Assembly (NCBI GenBank): GCA_040830725.1
Contig: JBFOMG010000039.1
Span: 1 to 64,000 of the forward strand
Direction: 5' to 3'
Source: JAWKWH01 sp040830725
Lineage (GTDB): Bacteria; Pseudomonadota; Alphaproteobacteria; Rhizobiales; Rhizobiaceae
DNA length: 64,000 bases
Program-made: the position numbers and the translations under genes
The notes under the pieces: model-generated
The model's database searches: none
Told to the model about the DNA's origin: nothing
Seen by the model: the letters and a program-made list of their open reading frames with translations, nothing else
In this document: positions 53,614 to 63,569 of the stretch, one piece after another
How positions within the stretch are numbered: position 1 is the first letter of the stretch
Layout: every line of letters begins with the position of its first letter

Positions 53614-55188
53614 CTAGCCGATCTGTGTGGCGATCCAGATCAGGGTGACTGCAATGATCCAAAGGGCGATCCGCCCGGAGCGGGTATATCGCGCTTCGGC
53701 TTTGCCGATCTTCGACGCCGTTTCATCGTCAAAGCGCAAACCATGTTCGGCCATCGCGTCAATTTCCTCCGAAAGACGCTCAGCACGCTGTTTGAACTCA
53801 GGCGCTTGCCGGGCGAGAGCGGCAAGTGCTTTCAGTCCGTCTCCCGTGTCTTGCAAGATGGCGCGCGGACCCAGATTGCCCAACACCCAGTCTGAAACGA
53901 CCGGCTCGGCGGCCTTCCACATGTTGAACTCCGGATCGAGTGTGCGGGCCACACCTTCGACCACCACCATGGTCTTCTGCAGCAACAAGAGCTCCGGCCT
54001 GGTTTCCATGTCGAACAGTTCTGTGACTTCGAACAGGAGGGTAAGCAGCTTGGCCATGGATATCGTATCGGCCGATTGCCCCTGTATGGGTTCGCCGATG
54101 GCGCGGATGGCCTGCGCAAAGGCCGCAGTGCCGTGCTTTGACGGTACATAGCCCGCTTCAATGTGCACCTCAGCGACGCGGTTGTAATTACGGGTAATGA
54201 ACCCATGCAGGATTTCCGCAAGGAAACGCTGTTCCTTCTTGCCAATTCTGCCCATGATGCCGAGGTCGACAGCGACAATATTTCCATTCGCCTCGACGAA
54301 CAGGTTACCCGGATGCATGTCGGCGTGAAAAAACCCGTCCCTCAATGTATGGCGGAGAAAATTCTGGATCAAATCGCGGGCCAACCGCTTCAGATCATGG
54401 CCGGCAGACCTCAAACCCTCAATATCCGATAATTTGGTGCCGTCGATCCATTCAAGCGTCAGCACATCACGCCCGGTGCGCTCCCAATCGACCATGGGAA
54501 CGCGAAATCCCGGATCATTGGCCGTATTTTCGGCAAGCTCAGAGAGCGCGGCAGCCTCAAGCCGCAAATCCATCTCAATCTTGGTTGTACGCGCGAGTGT
54601 TTCGGTGACCTCGACCGGTTTTAACCGGCGGGTTGCGGGAATAAATCGTTCCTGCAGGTGTGAAGCGAGATAATAGCTCTCAAGATCGTTGAAAAACCTC
54701 CGGCGCACGCCAGGGCGAATGACCTTGACGGCAACGTCTCTCACTACACCTTCGTTGTCTGTCTCAGCCCTGTGCACCTGTGCGATCGAGGCTGCCGCCA
54801 CCGGATCGCCGAACTTTGAGAACAACTCGCTCACCGGCTTTCCCAGCGAGGCCTCGATTGCAGCCTTGGCTTGCGAGGTTGGGAATGTTGACATCCGATC
54901 CTGCAGGCTGGCCAGATCTTCCGCGATCTCATTTCCGACGACATCCGGACGGGTGGCCAGGAACTGGCCAAGCTTGACGTAGGACGGTCCAAGCCGGTCG
55001 ACCGCCGCAGCGAGACTTCCAGCACGGTCCCGTCGCAACGCGCTCGACTTGGTAAACATCCGTGCAACCCGCCATGCAAGCTTCGGCGGTCCATCCAGCT
55101 GCTCGCCCGGGATTGCGGCAATCACTCCCTCACGGACCATGATCCAGCCCGCACGAGCCAAGCGCATATATGCACCGAGAACGGACAT
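53614..55188 (-). CDS. ubiB: UbiB, ubiquinone biosynthesis protein kinase-like ATPase
   Basis: A 524-residue atypical kinase of the UbiB/ADCK/Coq8 family. The KxGQ motif (YVKLGQFLATRPD), the Ala-rich loop (AAASIAQVHRAE), VAVKVIRPGV, HADMHPGNLFVEANG and the metal-binding AVDLGIMG are present, and a C-terminal span (IALWIIAVTLIWIATQI) anchors it. It supports ubiquinone synthesis as an ATPase. It starts seven bases after the ubiE stop. Confidence 0.96.
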   Translation of the reverse strand: MSVLGAYMRLARAGWIMVREGVIAAIPGEQLDGPPKLAWRVARMFTKSSALRRDRAGSLAAAVDRLGPSYVKLGQFLATRPDVVGNEIAEDLASLQDRMSTFPTSQAKAAIEASLGKPVSELFSKFGDPVAAASIAQVHRAETDNEGVVRDVAVKVIRPGVRRRFFNDLESYYLASHLQERFIPATRRLKPVEVTETLARTTKIEMDLRLEAAALSELAENTANDPGFRVPMVDWERTGRDVLTLEWIDGTKLSDIEGLRSAGHDLKRLARDLIQNFLRHTLRDGFFHADMHPGNLFVEANGNIVAVDLGIMGRIGKKEQRFLAEILHGFITRNYNRVAEVHIEAGYVPSKHGTAAFAQAIRAIGEPIQGQSADTISMAKLLTLLFEVTELFDMETRPELLLLQKTMVVVEGVARTLDPEFNMWKAAEPVVSDWVLGNLGPRAILQDTGDGLKALAALARQAPEFKQRAERLSEEIDAMAEHGLRFDDETASKIGKAEARYTRSGRIALWIIAVTLIWIATQIG

Positions 55189-55195
55189 TATTATC

Positions 55196-55972
55196 TTAAA
55201 GCTTCCAGCCGGAGTGGCATGCGGCGATCCCGCCAGAGTAGTTTCGCCAGGTCACCCGCTCGAAACCGGCGCTTGCGATCATGCGGCCAAACTCGTCTTG
55301 CCGGGGAAATTTAGCAATTGATTCAACTAGATAACGGTAGGGCTCGTCGTCACCCAAAACGGCCTTTCCAATGGCTGGAATAGCATTGAAAGACCAGGCC
55401 TCATAGGCTTTGTCCAGTAACGGTACCTCCACTTCCGAAAACTCAAGACACAAGAAGCGCCCGCCTGTTTTCAATACCCGAAAGGCTTCTGCCAGTGCCC
55501 GGTCGATATGGGGCACATTGCGAATGCCGAACGAGATTGTGTAGGCATCAAAAAGACCGTCTTCAAAGGGAAGCTCCTCCGCATTGGCTTCCACGAATTC
55601 GATGTTTCCGGTCAGCTCGTTCTTTGCCGCCCGCTCCTGTCCAACCGCAAGCATTGAAGGATTGATGTCGGAGACCGTGACCCTGGCAGCGCGATTGCCC
55701 GCCTCGACAATGCGGAAAGCGATATCACCGGTACCACCGGCCATGTCGAGCGCGTGCCAGCCCGGTTTTTGCGGCGGATTGAGCCAGGCAACCATCGCGT
55801 CTTTCCACAGCCGGTGCATGCCTGCAGACATCAAATCGTTCATCAGATCGTAACGGTCTGCAACGCGATGAAACACGTGATCGACCATTGGCTGCTTCTC
55901 GCCATCGCCGACTTGCCGAAATCCGTAGGCAGTTTGCATGCCCCCGTCTGAAGTTGTGCGCTGCTCAGCCAA
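55196..55972 (-). CDS. ubiE: UbiE, C-methyltransferase of ubiquinone synthesis
   Basis: A 258-residue SAM methyltransferase: VADRYDLMNDLMSAGMHRLW, ALDMAGGTGDIAFRI (SAM site), DAYTISFGIRNVPHIDRALA and FLCLEFSEVE, the UbiE/COQ5 signatures. The TTG at 55972 gives exactly the length I expect for rhizobial UbiE; ATG at 55939 would drop 11 residues and the longer frame adds 18 unsupported ones. In operon with ubiB; divergent from add. Confidence 0.95.
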   Translation of the reverse strand: MAEQRTTSDGGMQTAYGFRQVGDGEKQPMVDHVFHRVADRYDLMNDLMSAGMHRLWKDAMVAWLNPPQKPGWHALDMAGGTGDIAFRIVEAGNRAARVTVSDINPSMLAVGQERAAKNELTGNIEFVEANAEELPFEDGLFDAYTISFGIRNVPHIDRALAEAFRVLKTGGRFLCLEFSEVEVPLLDKAYEAWSFNAIPAIGKAVLGDDEPYRYLVESIAKFPRQDEFGRMIASAGFERVTWRNYSGGIAACHSGWKL

Positions 55973-56105
55973 AATCAAATCCAATATTCGTGATCGGGAA
56001 TATCGCGCCGGACCATAGCCGATCACCTGCCGCCGCGCTATCGTAACCGGACGGGAGCACCTGTGCGATTTGTCGCGCGGTTAATTCCCGAATGAGGGAA
56101 AAATA

Positions 56106-57083
56106 ATGTTGAAGGCAGAAATTCATTGCCATCTGGAGGGATCTGCATCGACCGGGCTGGTTTTGCAGCAGGCGGACAAATACGGCGCCGATGTCTCTGA
56201 ATTCATTCAGGATGGTGCCTTTGTTTGGCACGATTTCACCAGCTTTCTAGCCGCCTATGACGCCGCGTCGAGCCTGTTTCGTAGTGAAGACGATTTTGCG
56301 TTGATGATAGAGGATTATTTGACGACGATCGCGCGTATGGGCGCGATTTATTCGGAGGTCTTCACATCGCCCGACCATGCGGAGAATTCCGGTGTTTCAG
56401 CACAGGCTTACACGGATGCCATTGGTGAGGGGATGGAACGCGCCAAAGCCAAAACCGGTATCGAGGCGCGCCAGATCGTTACGGGCGTACGTCATTTTGG
56501 TGTCGAGGCAGTCGAGCGTGCAGCCCGATTTGCCGCCAATTGCAGTCATCCGCTGATCACCGGCTTTGGAATGGGCGGGGAAGAGCGCTTCGGGCAGGCC
56601 GAAGATTATGCACGCGCATTCGAGATTGCCCGGGAGGCAGGCCTTGGGATCACCGTACACGCGGGGGAACTTGCCGGCTGGGAGAGTGTTGCTGATGCGC
56701 TTGATCACATCCGGCCGGCGCGGATCGGCCATGGTGTGCGGGCGATCGAAAATCCGGACCTGGTGCGCCGGATAGCCGACGAGGGCGTTGTGCTGGAGTG
56801 TTGCCCGGGATCGAACATCTCGCTGAATGTGTTTGACAGTTTCGCCTCACATCCGGTTCCGGCATTTATTGAGGCTGGATGTGTTGTGACGCTCAGTTCC
56901 GATGATCCGCCCTATTTTCACACTTCGCTTCAGCATGAATACGACATCGCCGCTGAGCATTTCGGTATGGACGAAGATGGCCTCAAGCAGATGACCCGGA
57001 ACTCAATTGAAGCTGCTTTCGTCGATGAGCCGACCCGAAAAACGTTATTGGAGAGGCTCGAAGAGACCGGACCGAAATATTGA
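56106..57083 (+). CDS. add: Adenosine (or adenine) deaminase
   Basis: A 325-residue amidohydrolase: zinc motif EIHCHLEGSA at the N-terminus, ITVHAGE, RIGHGVRAIEN, and LSSDDPPYFHTSL with the metal-binding Asp. It deaminates adenosine (or adenine) to inosine (hypoxanthine). The SDDPPYF end is also seen in adenine deaminases, so the exact substrate is open. ATG at 56106. It fits the nucleoside salvage theme downstream. Confidence 0.9.
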   Translation: MLKAEIHCHLEGSASTGLVLQQADKYGADVSEFIQDGAFVWHDFTSFLAAYDAASSLFRSEDDFALMIEDYLTTIARMGAIYSEVFTSPDHAENSGVSAQAYTDAIGEGMERAKAKTGIEARQIVTGVRHFGVEAVERAARFAANCSHPLITGFGMGGEERFGQAEDYARAFEIAREAGLGITVHAGELAGWESVADALDHIRPARIGHGVRAIENPDLVRRIADEGVVLECCPGSNISLNVFDSFASHPVPAFIEAGCVVTLSSDDPPYFHTSLQHEYDIAAEHFGMDEDGLKQMTRNSIEAAFVDEPTRKTLLERLEETGPKY

Positions 57084-57290
57084 TGGTCGCGCCCAGTCGA
57101 ATTCGACCGGGATAACGGTCCGGCAACGTCATCGAAATCAGCGATCGAACAGGTGCCACAGCGCAACGGTTAGGACCCCTTTCAGGAAGGCATCTCCCAC
57201 AAACCTGTGATTCAGTTTCGCGCACAGGTATCGGGAATTGCCATCTGCCGCTAATGTCGGACCGGGCAATTCTTACCGGGAGAAGACACC

Positions 57291-57920
57291 ATGGCAGGTG
57301 CAACCGTCGTCGACCATCCGCTAGTCCAACACAAGCTGTCGATCATGCGTGACAGGGATACCTCAACGGCCAGTTTTCGCCGTTTGTTGCGCGAGATATC
57401 AACGCTGCTTTGCTATGAGGTTACTAGAGACCTTGAGCTGACTACGCGGCGGATCGAGACTCCGATGGAGGCGATGGATGCACCCATCCTGGAGGGCAAG
57501 AAACTCGTCTTCGCTTCCGTATTGCGGGCCGGAAACGGACTTCTCGATGGTATGCTCGATCTCGTACCGGCCGCGCGCGTGGCCCATGTCGGCTTGTATC
57601 GGGACCACGAAACACTGGAGGCCATCGAGTATTTCTTCAAAGCCCCGACTGACCTTGGTGACCGGCTGGTCATTGTTGTTGACCCAATGCTCGCCACCGG
57701 CAACTCGTCAATTGCAGCGATTGAGAAACTGAAAGGTCGTGGCGCGTCAAACTTGCGTTTTCTGTGCCTTTTGGCTGCTCCGGAAGGCATCGAACGGTTC
57801 AATAAGGCGCATCCCGACGTGCCGGTTTTCACCGCCGCGATTGACAGTCATCTGAACGAAAAGGGTTATATCGTTCCGGGTCTCGGTGATGCCGGCGACC
57901 GCATGTACGGCACCAAATAG
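57291..57920 (+). CDS. upp: Uracil phosphoribosyltransferase
   Basis: A 209-residue enzyme forming UMP from uracil and PRPP. PRPP loop VDPMLATGNSSIAAI and C-terminal GDAGDRMYGTK, with VASVLRAGNGLLDG-type strand (FASVLRAGNGLLDGML). ATG at 57291 follows GGGAGAAG. It can recover uracil released by the DeoA/Cdd pathway encoded to its right. Confidence 0.96.
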   Translation: MAGATVVDHPLVQHKLSIMRDRDTSTASFRRLLREISTLLCYEVTRDLELTTRRIETPMEAMDAPILEGKKLVFASVLRAGNGLLDGMLDLVPAARVAHVGLYRDHETLEAIEYFFKAPTDLGDRLVIVVDPMLATGNSSIAAIEKLKGRGASNLRFLCLLAAPEGIERFNKAHPDVPVFTAAIDSHLNEKGYIVPGLGDAGDRMYGTK

Positions 57921-58039
57921 GGTTGGTTGCGCGACGCCGCACCCCAATTTAACCATTGATTAAGGCTGGCGGACAATTTCTTCGCTCACGCCAGGTAACT
58001 TAAGGCAACTCTTACGCCGCTGATCCATCATGTCCGACA

Positions 58040-58140
58040 GGGCGTTTTGCGACTTCTTTGAACCGCAACAACGCCGTTATGCGATTGGAACCATTGAAGC
58101 ATTTTTCGCTCCTTTGATTCCTTCTGAGCGAAAAATGCCC
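58040..58140. repeat. 101-bp two-hairpin repeat, copy 2
   Basis: Same length as the copy at 33575-33675 and closely similar. Here the right hairpin is perfect over 13 bp: GCATTTTTCGCTC (58099-58111) with GAGCGAAAAATGC (58126-58138). It lies 120 bases after upp. An ATG at 58135, in frame with the protease gene, lies inside the repeat and is therefore doubtful as a start. Confidence 0.75.
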
Positions 58141-58173
58141 TGGAAAGGCAATGCCAATACGGACACAGGCTGG

Positions 58174-58743
58174 ATGTTGCGGAACTTTTTCATCGTTGGC
58201 GCAGTCGTTGTAGCATCTGCTTCAGTACCGGCGTTTCTGGAATCGAATCCGGAGGTACTGGACAAATTTGTTGGCAATAAGCGGGATTCCGGCGAGGTCA
58301 CCGAAGTCGTTGCCCCGGTGATCCAAAAGAAACCCGAAGCGAAGAAACTCGGCGGCACGAGAACCCTTACCGGTCGGCGGGTAGCAATATCGATGGATGC
58401 CCATGGCCATTTCAGCGGCGACTTCAAGCTCAATGGCCGGCGTGTGAACTCACTTATCGATACCGGCGCGACGCTAGTCGCAATCAACAAATCGACCGCG
58501 CGCAGAATCGGTCTCAATTTGATGCCGAATGATTTCAAATACGAGGTCAACACCGCCAACGGAAAAGCCAAAGCTGCCGCCGCAAAGATCGCCCGCCTGC
58601 AAATCGGACGTATCTATGTGGAAAATGTCGAAGCGGTTGTCCTCAACGACCGGGCATTGGACAACACTCTGATTGGCATGAGCTTTCTCAACCGGTTGAG
58701 AAAGTTCCGGGTGGAAAACCGGGTTCTTCATCTGGAGCAATAG
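58174..58743 (+). CDS. Membrane-anchored retropepsin-like aspartic protease
   Basis: A 189-residue protein: an N-terminal anchor (MLRNFFIVGAVVVASASVPA), a linker, then a clan AA aspartic protease domain with SLIDTGATLVAINKS (Asp-Thr-Gly-Ala active site), YEVNTANGKAKAA, and a late hydrophobic-Gly motif (NTLIGMSFLNRL). One active Asp per chain means it should work as a dimer, in the periplasm. ATG at 58174 is chosen since the upstream in-frame ATGs at 58030 and 58135 lie before or inside the repeat element. Convergent with deoA. Confidence 0.88.
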   Translation: MLRNFFIVGAVVVASASVPAFLESNPEVLDKFVGNKRDSGEVTEVVAPVIQKKPEAKKLGGTRTLTGRRVAISMDAHGHFSGDFKLNGRRVNSLIDTGATLVAINKSTARRIGLNLMPNDFKYEVNTANGKAKAAAAKIARLQIGRIYVENVEAVVLNDRALDNTLIGMSFLNRLRKFRVENRVLHLEQ

Positions 58744-58746
58744 GTC

Positions 58747-60057
58747 TTAGGCGATCCGTCTGGTGACAGGCCGTTTGGTCTGGGGCCGATCGCCTGAGAG
58801 AGTAAATGCATTTCTGACAGCAAATTCGGCTGCCTTGGCATCCGAGGCGCTTTTGGCATGAACCAGTCCGAGTGGATCACCCCTGCGCACTGCCGCACCC
58901 AGAGGTAGGAGATTCGCCAATCCAACGGCATGATCTACCGGATCCTGTGGCCGTGTTCTCCCGCCCCCAAGCGAGACCACAGCGAGACCGATTTCGCGGG
59001 TTGCAACGCCAGACACGAAGCCATTGTCTGTCGCCGTAACTACGCGTGTAACCGGTGCAGATGGCAGGTGGCTGCCGTAGTTCTCAACGAAATCCGGCGG
59101 TCCGCCAAGTGCAACCACCATGCGACCGAAGCTTTCGGCAGCACGGCCGGATTCCAGCGCGTCAAGCGCCATTGCGGTTGCCTCTCTATTTGACCCGGCT
59201 TTGCCGCAGAGATGCAAAAGCTCGGCACACAACGCCATGGTCACGAGCTCAAGCCTGCGGTCCCGCTTTGTGCCGGTCAGAAAGTCCACAGCATTTGCGA
59301 CTTCAACGGCGTTTCCCGCAGCGGATGCCAAGGGCTCATTCATACCGGTGATCAGGGCTGAGGTTGGCAGTCCAGCACCGTTTGCCACTTCGACCAGGGT
59401 TTTCGCCAGCTTTGCAGCGTCGCGCGGCTTTGCCATAAACGCGCCATTGCCGGCCTTGACATCAAGAACAAGCGCCTGGAGCCCTGCGGCAAGCTTTTTC
59501 GACAGGATTGATGCTGTGATCAGCGGAATCGATTCAACCGTCGCAGTGACATCACGGATGGAGTAGATGCGTTTGTCCGCCGGCGCCAGATTTGCAGTTT
59601 GGCCAATGATCGCGCACCCGACCTCCCGGACGGTCCGTCTGAAGGTCTCATTGTCCGGCTGCACCTGATAGCCGGGTATGGCCTCCAGCTTGTCGAGCGT
59701 TCCGCCGGTATGGCCAAGTCCCCTGCCCGAAATCATCGGTACAAACACATCGCACGCGGCCAGGATCGGCGCCAGCATCAACGAGACATTGTCACCCACG
59801 CCACCTGTCGAGTGTTTGTCGACGACAGGTCCCGGCATTTCGTCCCAGTTGAGCACATCACCGGAGTCTCGCATGGCCAAAGTCAGCGCCACAGCCTCTT
59901 CACGGCTCATACCGTTGAAGAAAACAGCCATCGCCAGTGCCGAGACCTGTGCGTCAGTGACCTGGCCGCCGGTCACGCCAGACACAAATGCGGCAATCTC
60001 TTCTGATGACAATTGCCCGCCTTCGCGCTTTTGGCGAATGATTTCCTGGGGAAGCAT
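58747..60057 (-). CDS. deoA: Thymidine phosphorylase
   Basis: A 436-residue enzyme: FFNGMSREEAVALTLAMRDS, VVDKHSTGGVGDNVSL (family signature), KLEAIPGYQV and KKLAAGLQALVLDVKAGNGA. It phosphorolyses thymidine/deoxyuridine to the base and 2-deoxyribose 1-phosphate. ATG at 60057 has GAGG upstream and starts 11 bases after the ALDH stop. Last gene of the salvage operon. Confidence 0.96.
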   Translation of the reverse strand: MLPQEIIRQKREGGQLSSEEIAAFVSGVTGGQVTDAQVSALAMAVFFNGMSREEAVALTLAMRDSGDVLNWDEMPGPVVDKHSTGGVGDNVSLMLAPILAACDVFVPMISGRGLGHTGGTLDKLEAIPGYQVQPDNETFRRTVREVGCAIIGQTANLAPADKRIYSIRDVTATVESIPLITASILSKKLAAGLQALVLDVKAGNGAFMAKPRDAAKLAKTLVEVANGAGLPTSALITGMNEPLASAAGNAVEVANAVDFLTGTKRDRRLELVTMALCAELLHLCGKAGSNREATAMALDALESGRAAESFGRMVVALGGPPDFVENYGSHLPSAPVTRVVTATDNGFVSGVATREIGLAVVSLGGGRTRPQDPVDHAVGLANLLPLGAAVRRGDPLGLVHAKSASDAKAAEFAVRNAFTLSGDRPQTKRPVTRRIA

Positions 60058-60068
60058 GCTGCTGATCC

Positions 60069-62459
60069 TCACACGCCAAATGGTGTCCAGATGGTTTTGA
60101 TCTGAGTGGCATGGCGTAAGAATTCTTCGCCCTGCCCCTGGGCGGGATCATACCAATCCCGTGCTTTGCCATTGTTGGCCCAGACCGGTTTCAGATTGCC
60201 GGCGGAGTGTTCTTCGACCATCGCCGAGCCGGCAGCCGAACCGAAATACCACATCGCATCAATGCCGTCGTGCTTGGCCATTGTGTCTGCCAGCGTGTCC
60301 CGGTCGCCGGTGATGATGTTGACGACCCCGCCAGGTACATCCGATGTGTCCAGGACCTGGTAGAGATCGCAAGCCGGCAATGGATTGGCGGGCGAAGGAG
60401 TGATGACCACGCGATTTCCCATGGCTATCGCAGGTGCAAACAGCGACACAAAACCAAGCAACGGCGCCTCATCGGGGCAGGAAATACCGATGACATCATA
60501 GGGCTCGACCAATGCCAGGGACAGCATGCGCGGCTGCGGCCCGCGCACTGCGCCATCATATTTGTCGGCCCAGGCGGCATAGTGGATCATGCGGGCGATT
60601 GAGACATCTACTTCCCGCCTGGCCACGGCAGGTTTTGCACCGTTGGTCTGGACAAGACGTTGGGCAAATTCGTCAGCTCGCACATGCAGGTTTTCAGCAA
60701 GGAAATAAAGCACCTGCGCGCGGCCATGGCCTGTCATTGACGTCCACCCAGTGGCCTTTCGCGACGCTTCAACCGCATTGCGAACATCTTTTCGGTTTCC
60801 CAGACCCACATCGGTGACCGGCCGGCCCTTGGCATCCAGTACCGGGTAGGAATAGCCGGAATCCGGCCGCGCCTGCTTGCCGCCGATATACATTTTGATC
60901 GTGCGGTCGAGACCGCCAGTCACACTGTCGGGTATTGGTGTTGCCTCCGCAATCGGCTTTACGGCCGGGAGCATTTTTGCCTTCTTCTGCCAGCCCGGCA
61001 CAAGATATTCGTACATGCCCTCACGGCCACCCTCACGTCCGAAGCCACTTTCGCGGTAGCCGCCGAACCCGGCCGCCGCATCAAACAAGTTCGTGGAATT
61101 GATCCAGACCACGCCTGCCTTGACTTTGCGCGCCGCGTCGAAGGCTTCGTCGAGATCCTGCGACCAGATCGAAGCGGCCAAGCCGTAGCGGGAATTATTG
61201 GCAAGCTCAATCGCCTCGCCCGGTGTACGGAACGTCATTGCGGTCAACACCGGTCCGAAAATCTCTTCCTGTGCGAGCGTTGAAGCAGGCGACACGCCTG
61301 TGAACAATGTCGGCGGGAAGAAACAGCCATCCGAAGGCACTTCGCTTGCCCAACTTGGCTGCCAGCACTCGGCACCGTCCTGCTTGCCGGCATCGACTTT
61401 CGCAGTGATGCTTTGCATCTGAACCGGAGCAACGACAGCTCCCATGTCGATTGCCTTGTCGAGCGGATCGCCGACGCGCAACGTTTCCATTCGCGCCTTG
61501 AGCTTGGCGAAGAAGCGCGGCGCAATACCTTCCTGCACCAGTGCCCGTGATCCGGCGCAGCAGACTTCGCCCTGATTGAACCAGATGGCGTCAACCACTC
61601 CCTCGACCGCTGCATCAATATCGGCGCGATCATAGACAATAAATGGCGATTTGCCGCCGAGTTCGAGCGACAGTTTCTTGCCAGAACCTGATGTCTGGCG
61701 CCGCAAAATACGACCCACCTCGGTCGATCCGGTAAAAGCCAGTTTGTCGATTCCATCATGGGAGGCAATTGCCGCACCGGTCGCTCCGCCGCCATTGACG
61801 ATATTGACCACGCCGGCAGGCAAGCCAGCCTCAGCGCAGATTTCTGCAAAGGCCATTGCCGTCAGCGGTGTGTGCTCGGCAGGTTTGAGCACGACCGTGC
61901 AGCCGGCGGCAAGCGCAGGTGCTATTTTCCAGGCCAGCATCAGCAGCGGAAAGTTCCATGGGATGATCTGGCCGCACACCCCCGCTGGCTCATATCCGGG
62001 AAACTCGGTGTCGCGCAGCTCCGCCCAACCGGCGTGATGGTAAAAATGGCGCGCTACAAGCGGAATATCGATGTCGCGTGTCTCGCGGATGGACTTGCCA
62101 TTGTCCATGGTTTCCAGAACCGCCAGAAAACGAGAATGTTTCTGGATGTGGCGGGCAAGCGCATAGAGGTGACGCGCCCGCTCGTTGCCTGGCAAAGCCT
62201 GCCATTTGGCCTTGGCACTGGTTGCAGCGCTAACGGCCTTGTCGACGTCGGACCGCGTTCCATTGGCCACTTTGGCAAGTTTCTCACCTTTGGCCGGGTT
62301 CGATACGTCGAAACTGTCCTTGCCAGGTTTGGTGAACTTGCCGTTGATAAAGTGGCCGAACTTGCTCTTGTGGCGGGCAAGCCAGTCATGGACAATTTTG
62401 TCATCCTCCGGCGCCGGGCCGTAATCCATCGTCCTGAGAATGTCCTGGATCTCGTTCAT
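60069..62459 (-). CDS. Two-domain aldehyde dehydrogenase (ALDH16 type)
   Basis: A 796-residue protein with two ALDH units. The first (to about residue 480) has IIPWNFPLLMLAWKIAPALA, FTGSTEVGRILRR, LELGGKSPFIVYD, NQGEVCCAGSR with the nucleophile Cys and EEIFGPVL. The second (about 510-790) keeps the fold (IGISCPDEAPLLGFVSLFAP, NIITGDRDTLADTMAKHDGI) but shows no catalytic Cys motif, and is shorter. This matches ALDH16, where the second domain is non-catalytic. Between deoC and deoA, the likely substrate is acetaldehyde from DeoC (inference). ATG at 62459; the 35 extra residues of the longer frame overlap deoC. Confidence 0.9.
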   Translation of the reverse strand: MNEIQDILRTMDYGPAPEDDKIVHDWLARHKSKFGHFINGKFTKPGKDSFDVSNPAKGEKLAKVANGTRSDVDKAVSAATSAKAKWQALPGNERARHLYALARHIQKHSRFLAVLETMDNGKSIRETRDIDIPLVARHFYHHAGWAELRDTEFPGYEPAGVCGQIIPWNFPLLMLAWKIAPALAAGCTVVLKPAEHTPLTAMAFAEICAEAGLPAGVVNIVNGGGATGAAIASHDGIDKLAFTGSTEVGRILRRQTSGSGKKLSLELGGKSPFIVYDRADIDAAVEGVVDAIWFNQGEVCCAGSRALVQEGIAPRFFAKLKARMETLRVGDPLDKAIDMGAVVAPVQMQSITAKVDAGKQDGAECWQPSWASEVPSDGCFFPPTLFTGVSPASTLAQEEIFGPVLTAMTFRTPGEAIELANNSRYGLAASIWSQDLDEAFDAARKVKAGVVWINSTNLFDAAAGFGGYRESGFGREGGREGMYEYLVPGWQKKAKMLPAVKPIAEATPIPDSVTGGLDRTIKMYIGGKQARPDSGYSYPVLDAKGRPVTDVGLGNRKDVRNAVEASRKATGWTSMTGHGRAQVLYFLAENLHVRADEFAQRLVQTNGAKPAVARREVDVSIARMIHYAAWADKYDGAVRGPQPRMLSLALVEPYDVIGISCPDEAPLLGFVSLFAPAIAMGNRVVITPSPANPLPACDLYQVLDTSDVPGGVVNIITGDRDTLADTMAKHDGIDAMWYFGSAAGSAMVEEHSAGNLKPVWANNGKARDWYDPAQGQGEEFLRHATQIKTIWTPFGV

Positions 62460-62469
62460 GGCGGTTTCC

Positions 62470-63495
62470 TCAAGCGATGCCGTGGCGATTGGTGGCGGAG
62501 TAACGTCCGGTGACGAAATGTTCGAGCTGACGTTCGATGTCGCCAAAAAGCGAGCTGGCGCCAAAACGGAACAGATCCGGCTGCAGCCATTCCCGGCCCA
62601 GTTCCTCTTTCATCAGGAATAGCCAGTGAAGCGCGTCCTTGGCGGTGCGAATGCCGCCAGCCGGTTTGAAGCCGGCATGGTAACCGGTGAACTCCAGATA
62701 ATCGCGGACGGCGCGAACCATGGTCAAGCTGACCGGTAGCGTAGCGTTGACGCCTTCCATTCCCGTTGACGTCTTGACGAAATCCGAACCAGCCATCAAC
62801 GCCACCATCGATGCCTTGTAGACATTGGTCAGCGTCTTCAGTTCGCCGGTCGCGAGGATGGCTTTCATGTGCGCCTCGCCACAAGCTTCGCGCATTTGGC
62901 GAACCTCGTCGTACAGTGCCTGCCAGTCACCGCGGAGCGCCTGAGCGCGGTTGATGACGATGTCAATTTCTGCAGCACCCTGATCGACAGCATAGCGGAC
63001 TTCAGCCAATCTTTGCGGCAGCGGCGTCAGTCCTGCTGGAAAGCCGGTCGCCACCGAAGCGACAGGAATGCCAGTTCCCTCAAGCGCCTTGACGGCCGTT
63101 GAAACCATCACCGGATAGACACAGACGGCGCCGGTGGTCAGCTTGTAGTCGGAGAGGCCCAGCGCTTCGACGAGATCGGCCCGCAACGGATTTCGTGCCT
63201 TGGCGCAAAGACGCCGTACCCGCTCTTCGGTGTCATCACCCGCCAGAGTGGTCAGATCCATGCATTCGATCGCCCGAACCAGCCAGGCAGCCTGCCATTT
63301 TTTCTTGACCGTCCGGCGGGTCTGCAATGTCGCGGCGCGGCGTTCTGTGGCGGACAGGTTGACCGATACATGATCAAACCATTCCGGCGTGAGTTCGGTT
63401 CCATCGTTGCGCGGCCTGTCGTGCTGCAAAGCCACCAGATGCGAACCGGTCGCGGTGGCTGCCGTCAGCGCTTCGTGGTCTGTTTTGGCATTCAT
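62470..63495 (-). CDS. deoC: Deoxyribose-phosphate aldolase
   Basis: A 341-residue class I aldolase of the longer, animal-like form, splitting 2-deoxyribose 5-phosphate into glyceraldehyde 3-phosphate and acetaldehyde. Schiff-base lysine in GSDFVKTSTGMEG, second Lys in AGFKPAGGIRTAKDA, with CVYPVMVSTAVKAL and KAILATGELKTL. ATG at 63495 has GGAG upstream. It lies 10 bases before the ALDH16 gene and 74 after cdd. Confidence 0.95.
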   Translation of the reverse strand: MNAKTDHEALTAATATGSHLVALQHDRPRNDGTELTPEWFDHVSVNLSATERRAATLQTRRTVKKKWQAAWLVRAIECMDLTTLAGDDTEERVRRLCAKARNPLRADLVEALGLSDYKLTTGAVCVYPVMVSTAVKALEGTGIPVASVATGFPAGLTPLPQRLAEVRYAVDQGAAEIDIVINRAQALRGDWQALYDEVRQMREACGEAHMKAILATGELKTLTNVYKASMVALMAGSDFVKTSTGMEGVNATLPVSLTMVRAVRDYLEFTGYHAGFKPAGGIRTAKDALHWLFLMKEELGREWLQPDLFRFGASSLFGDIERQLEHFVTGRYSATNRHGIA

Positions 63496-63569
63496 GCCGT
63501 TACTCCAAACAATAAAAACATTGCGGGATTGTTTGTGTCCGCGCTCAAAGCGCCCGGTGTACCCGCAAT

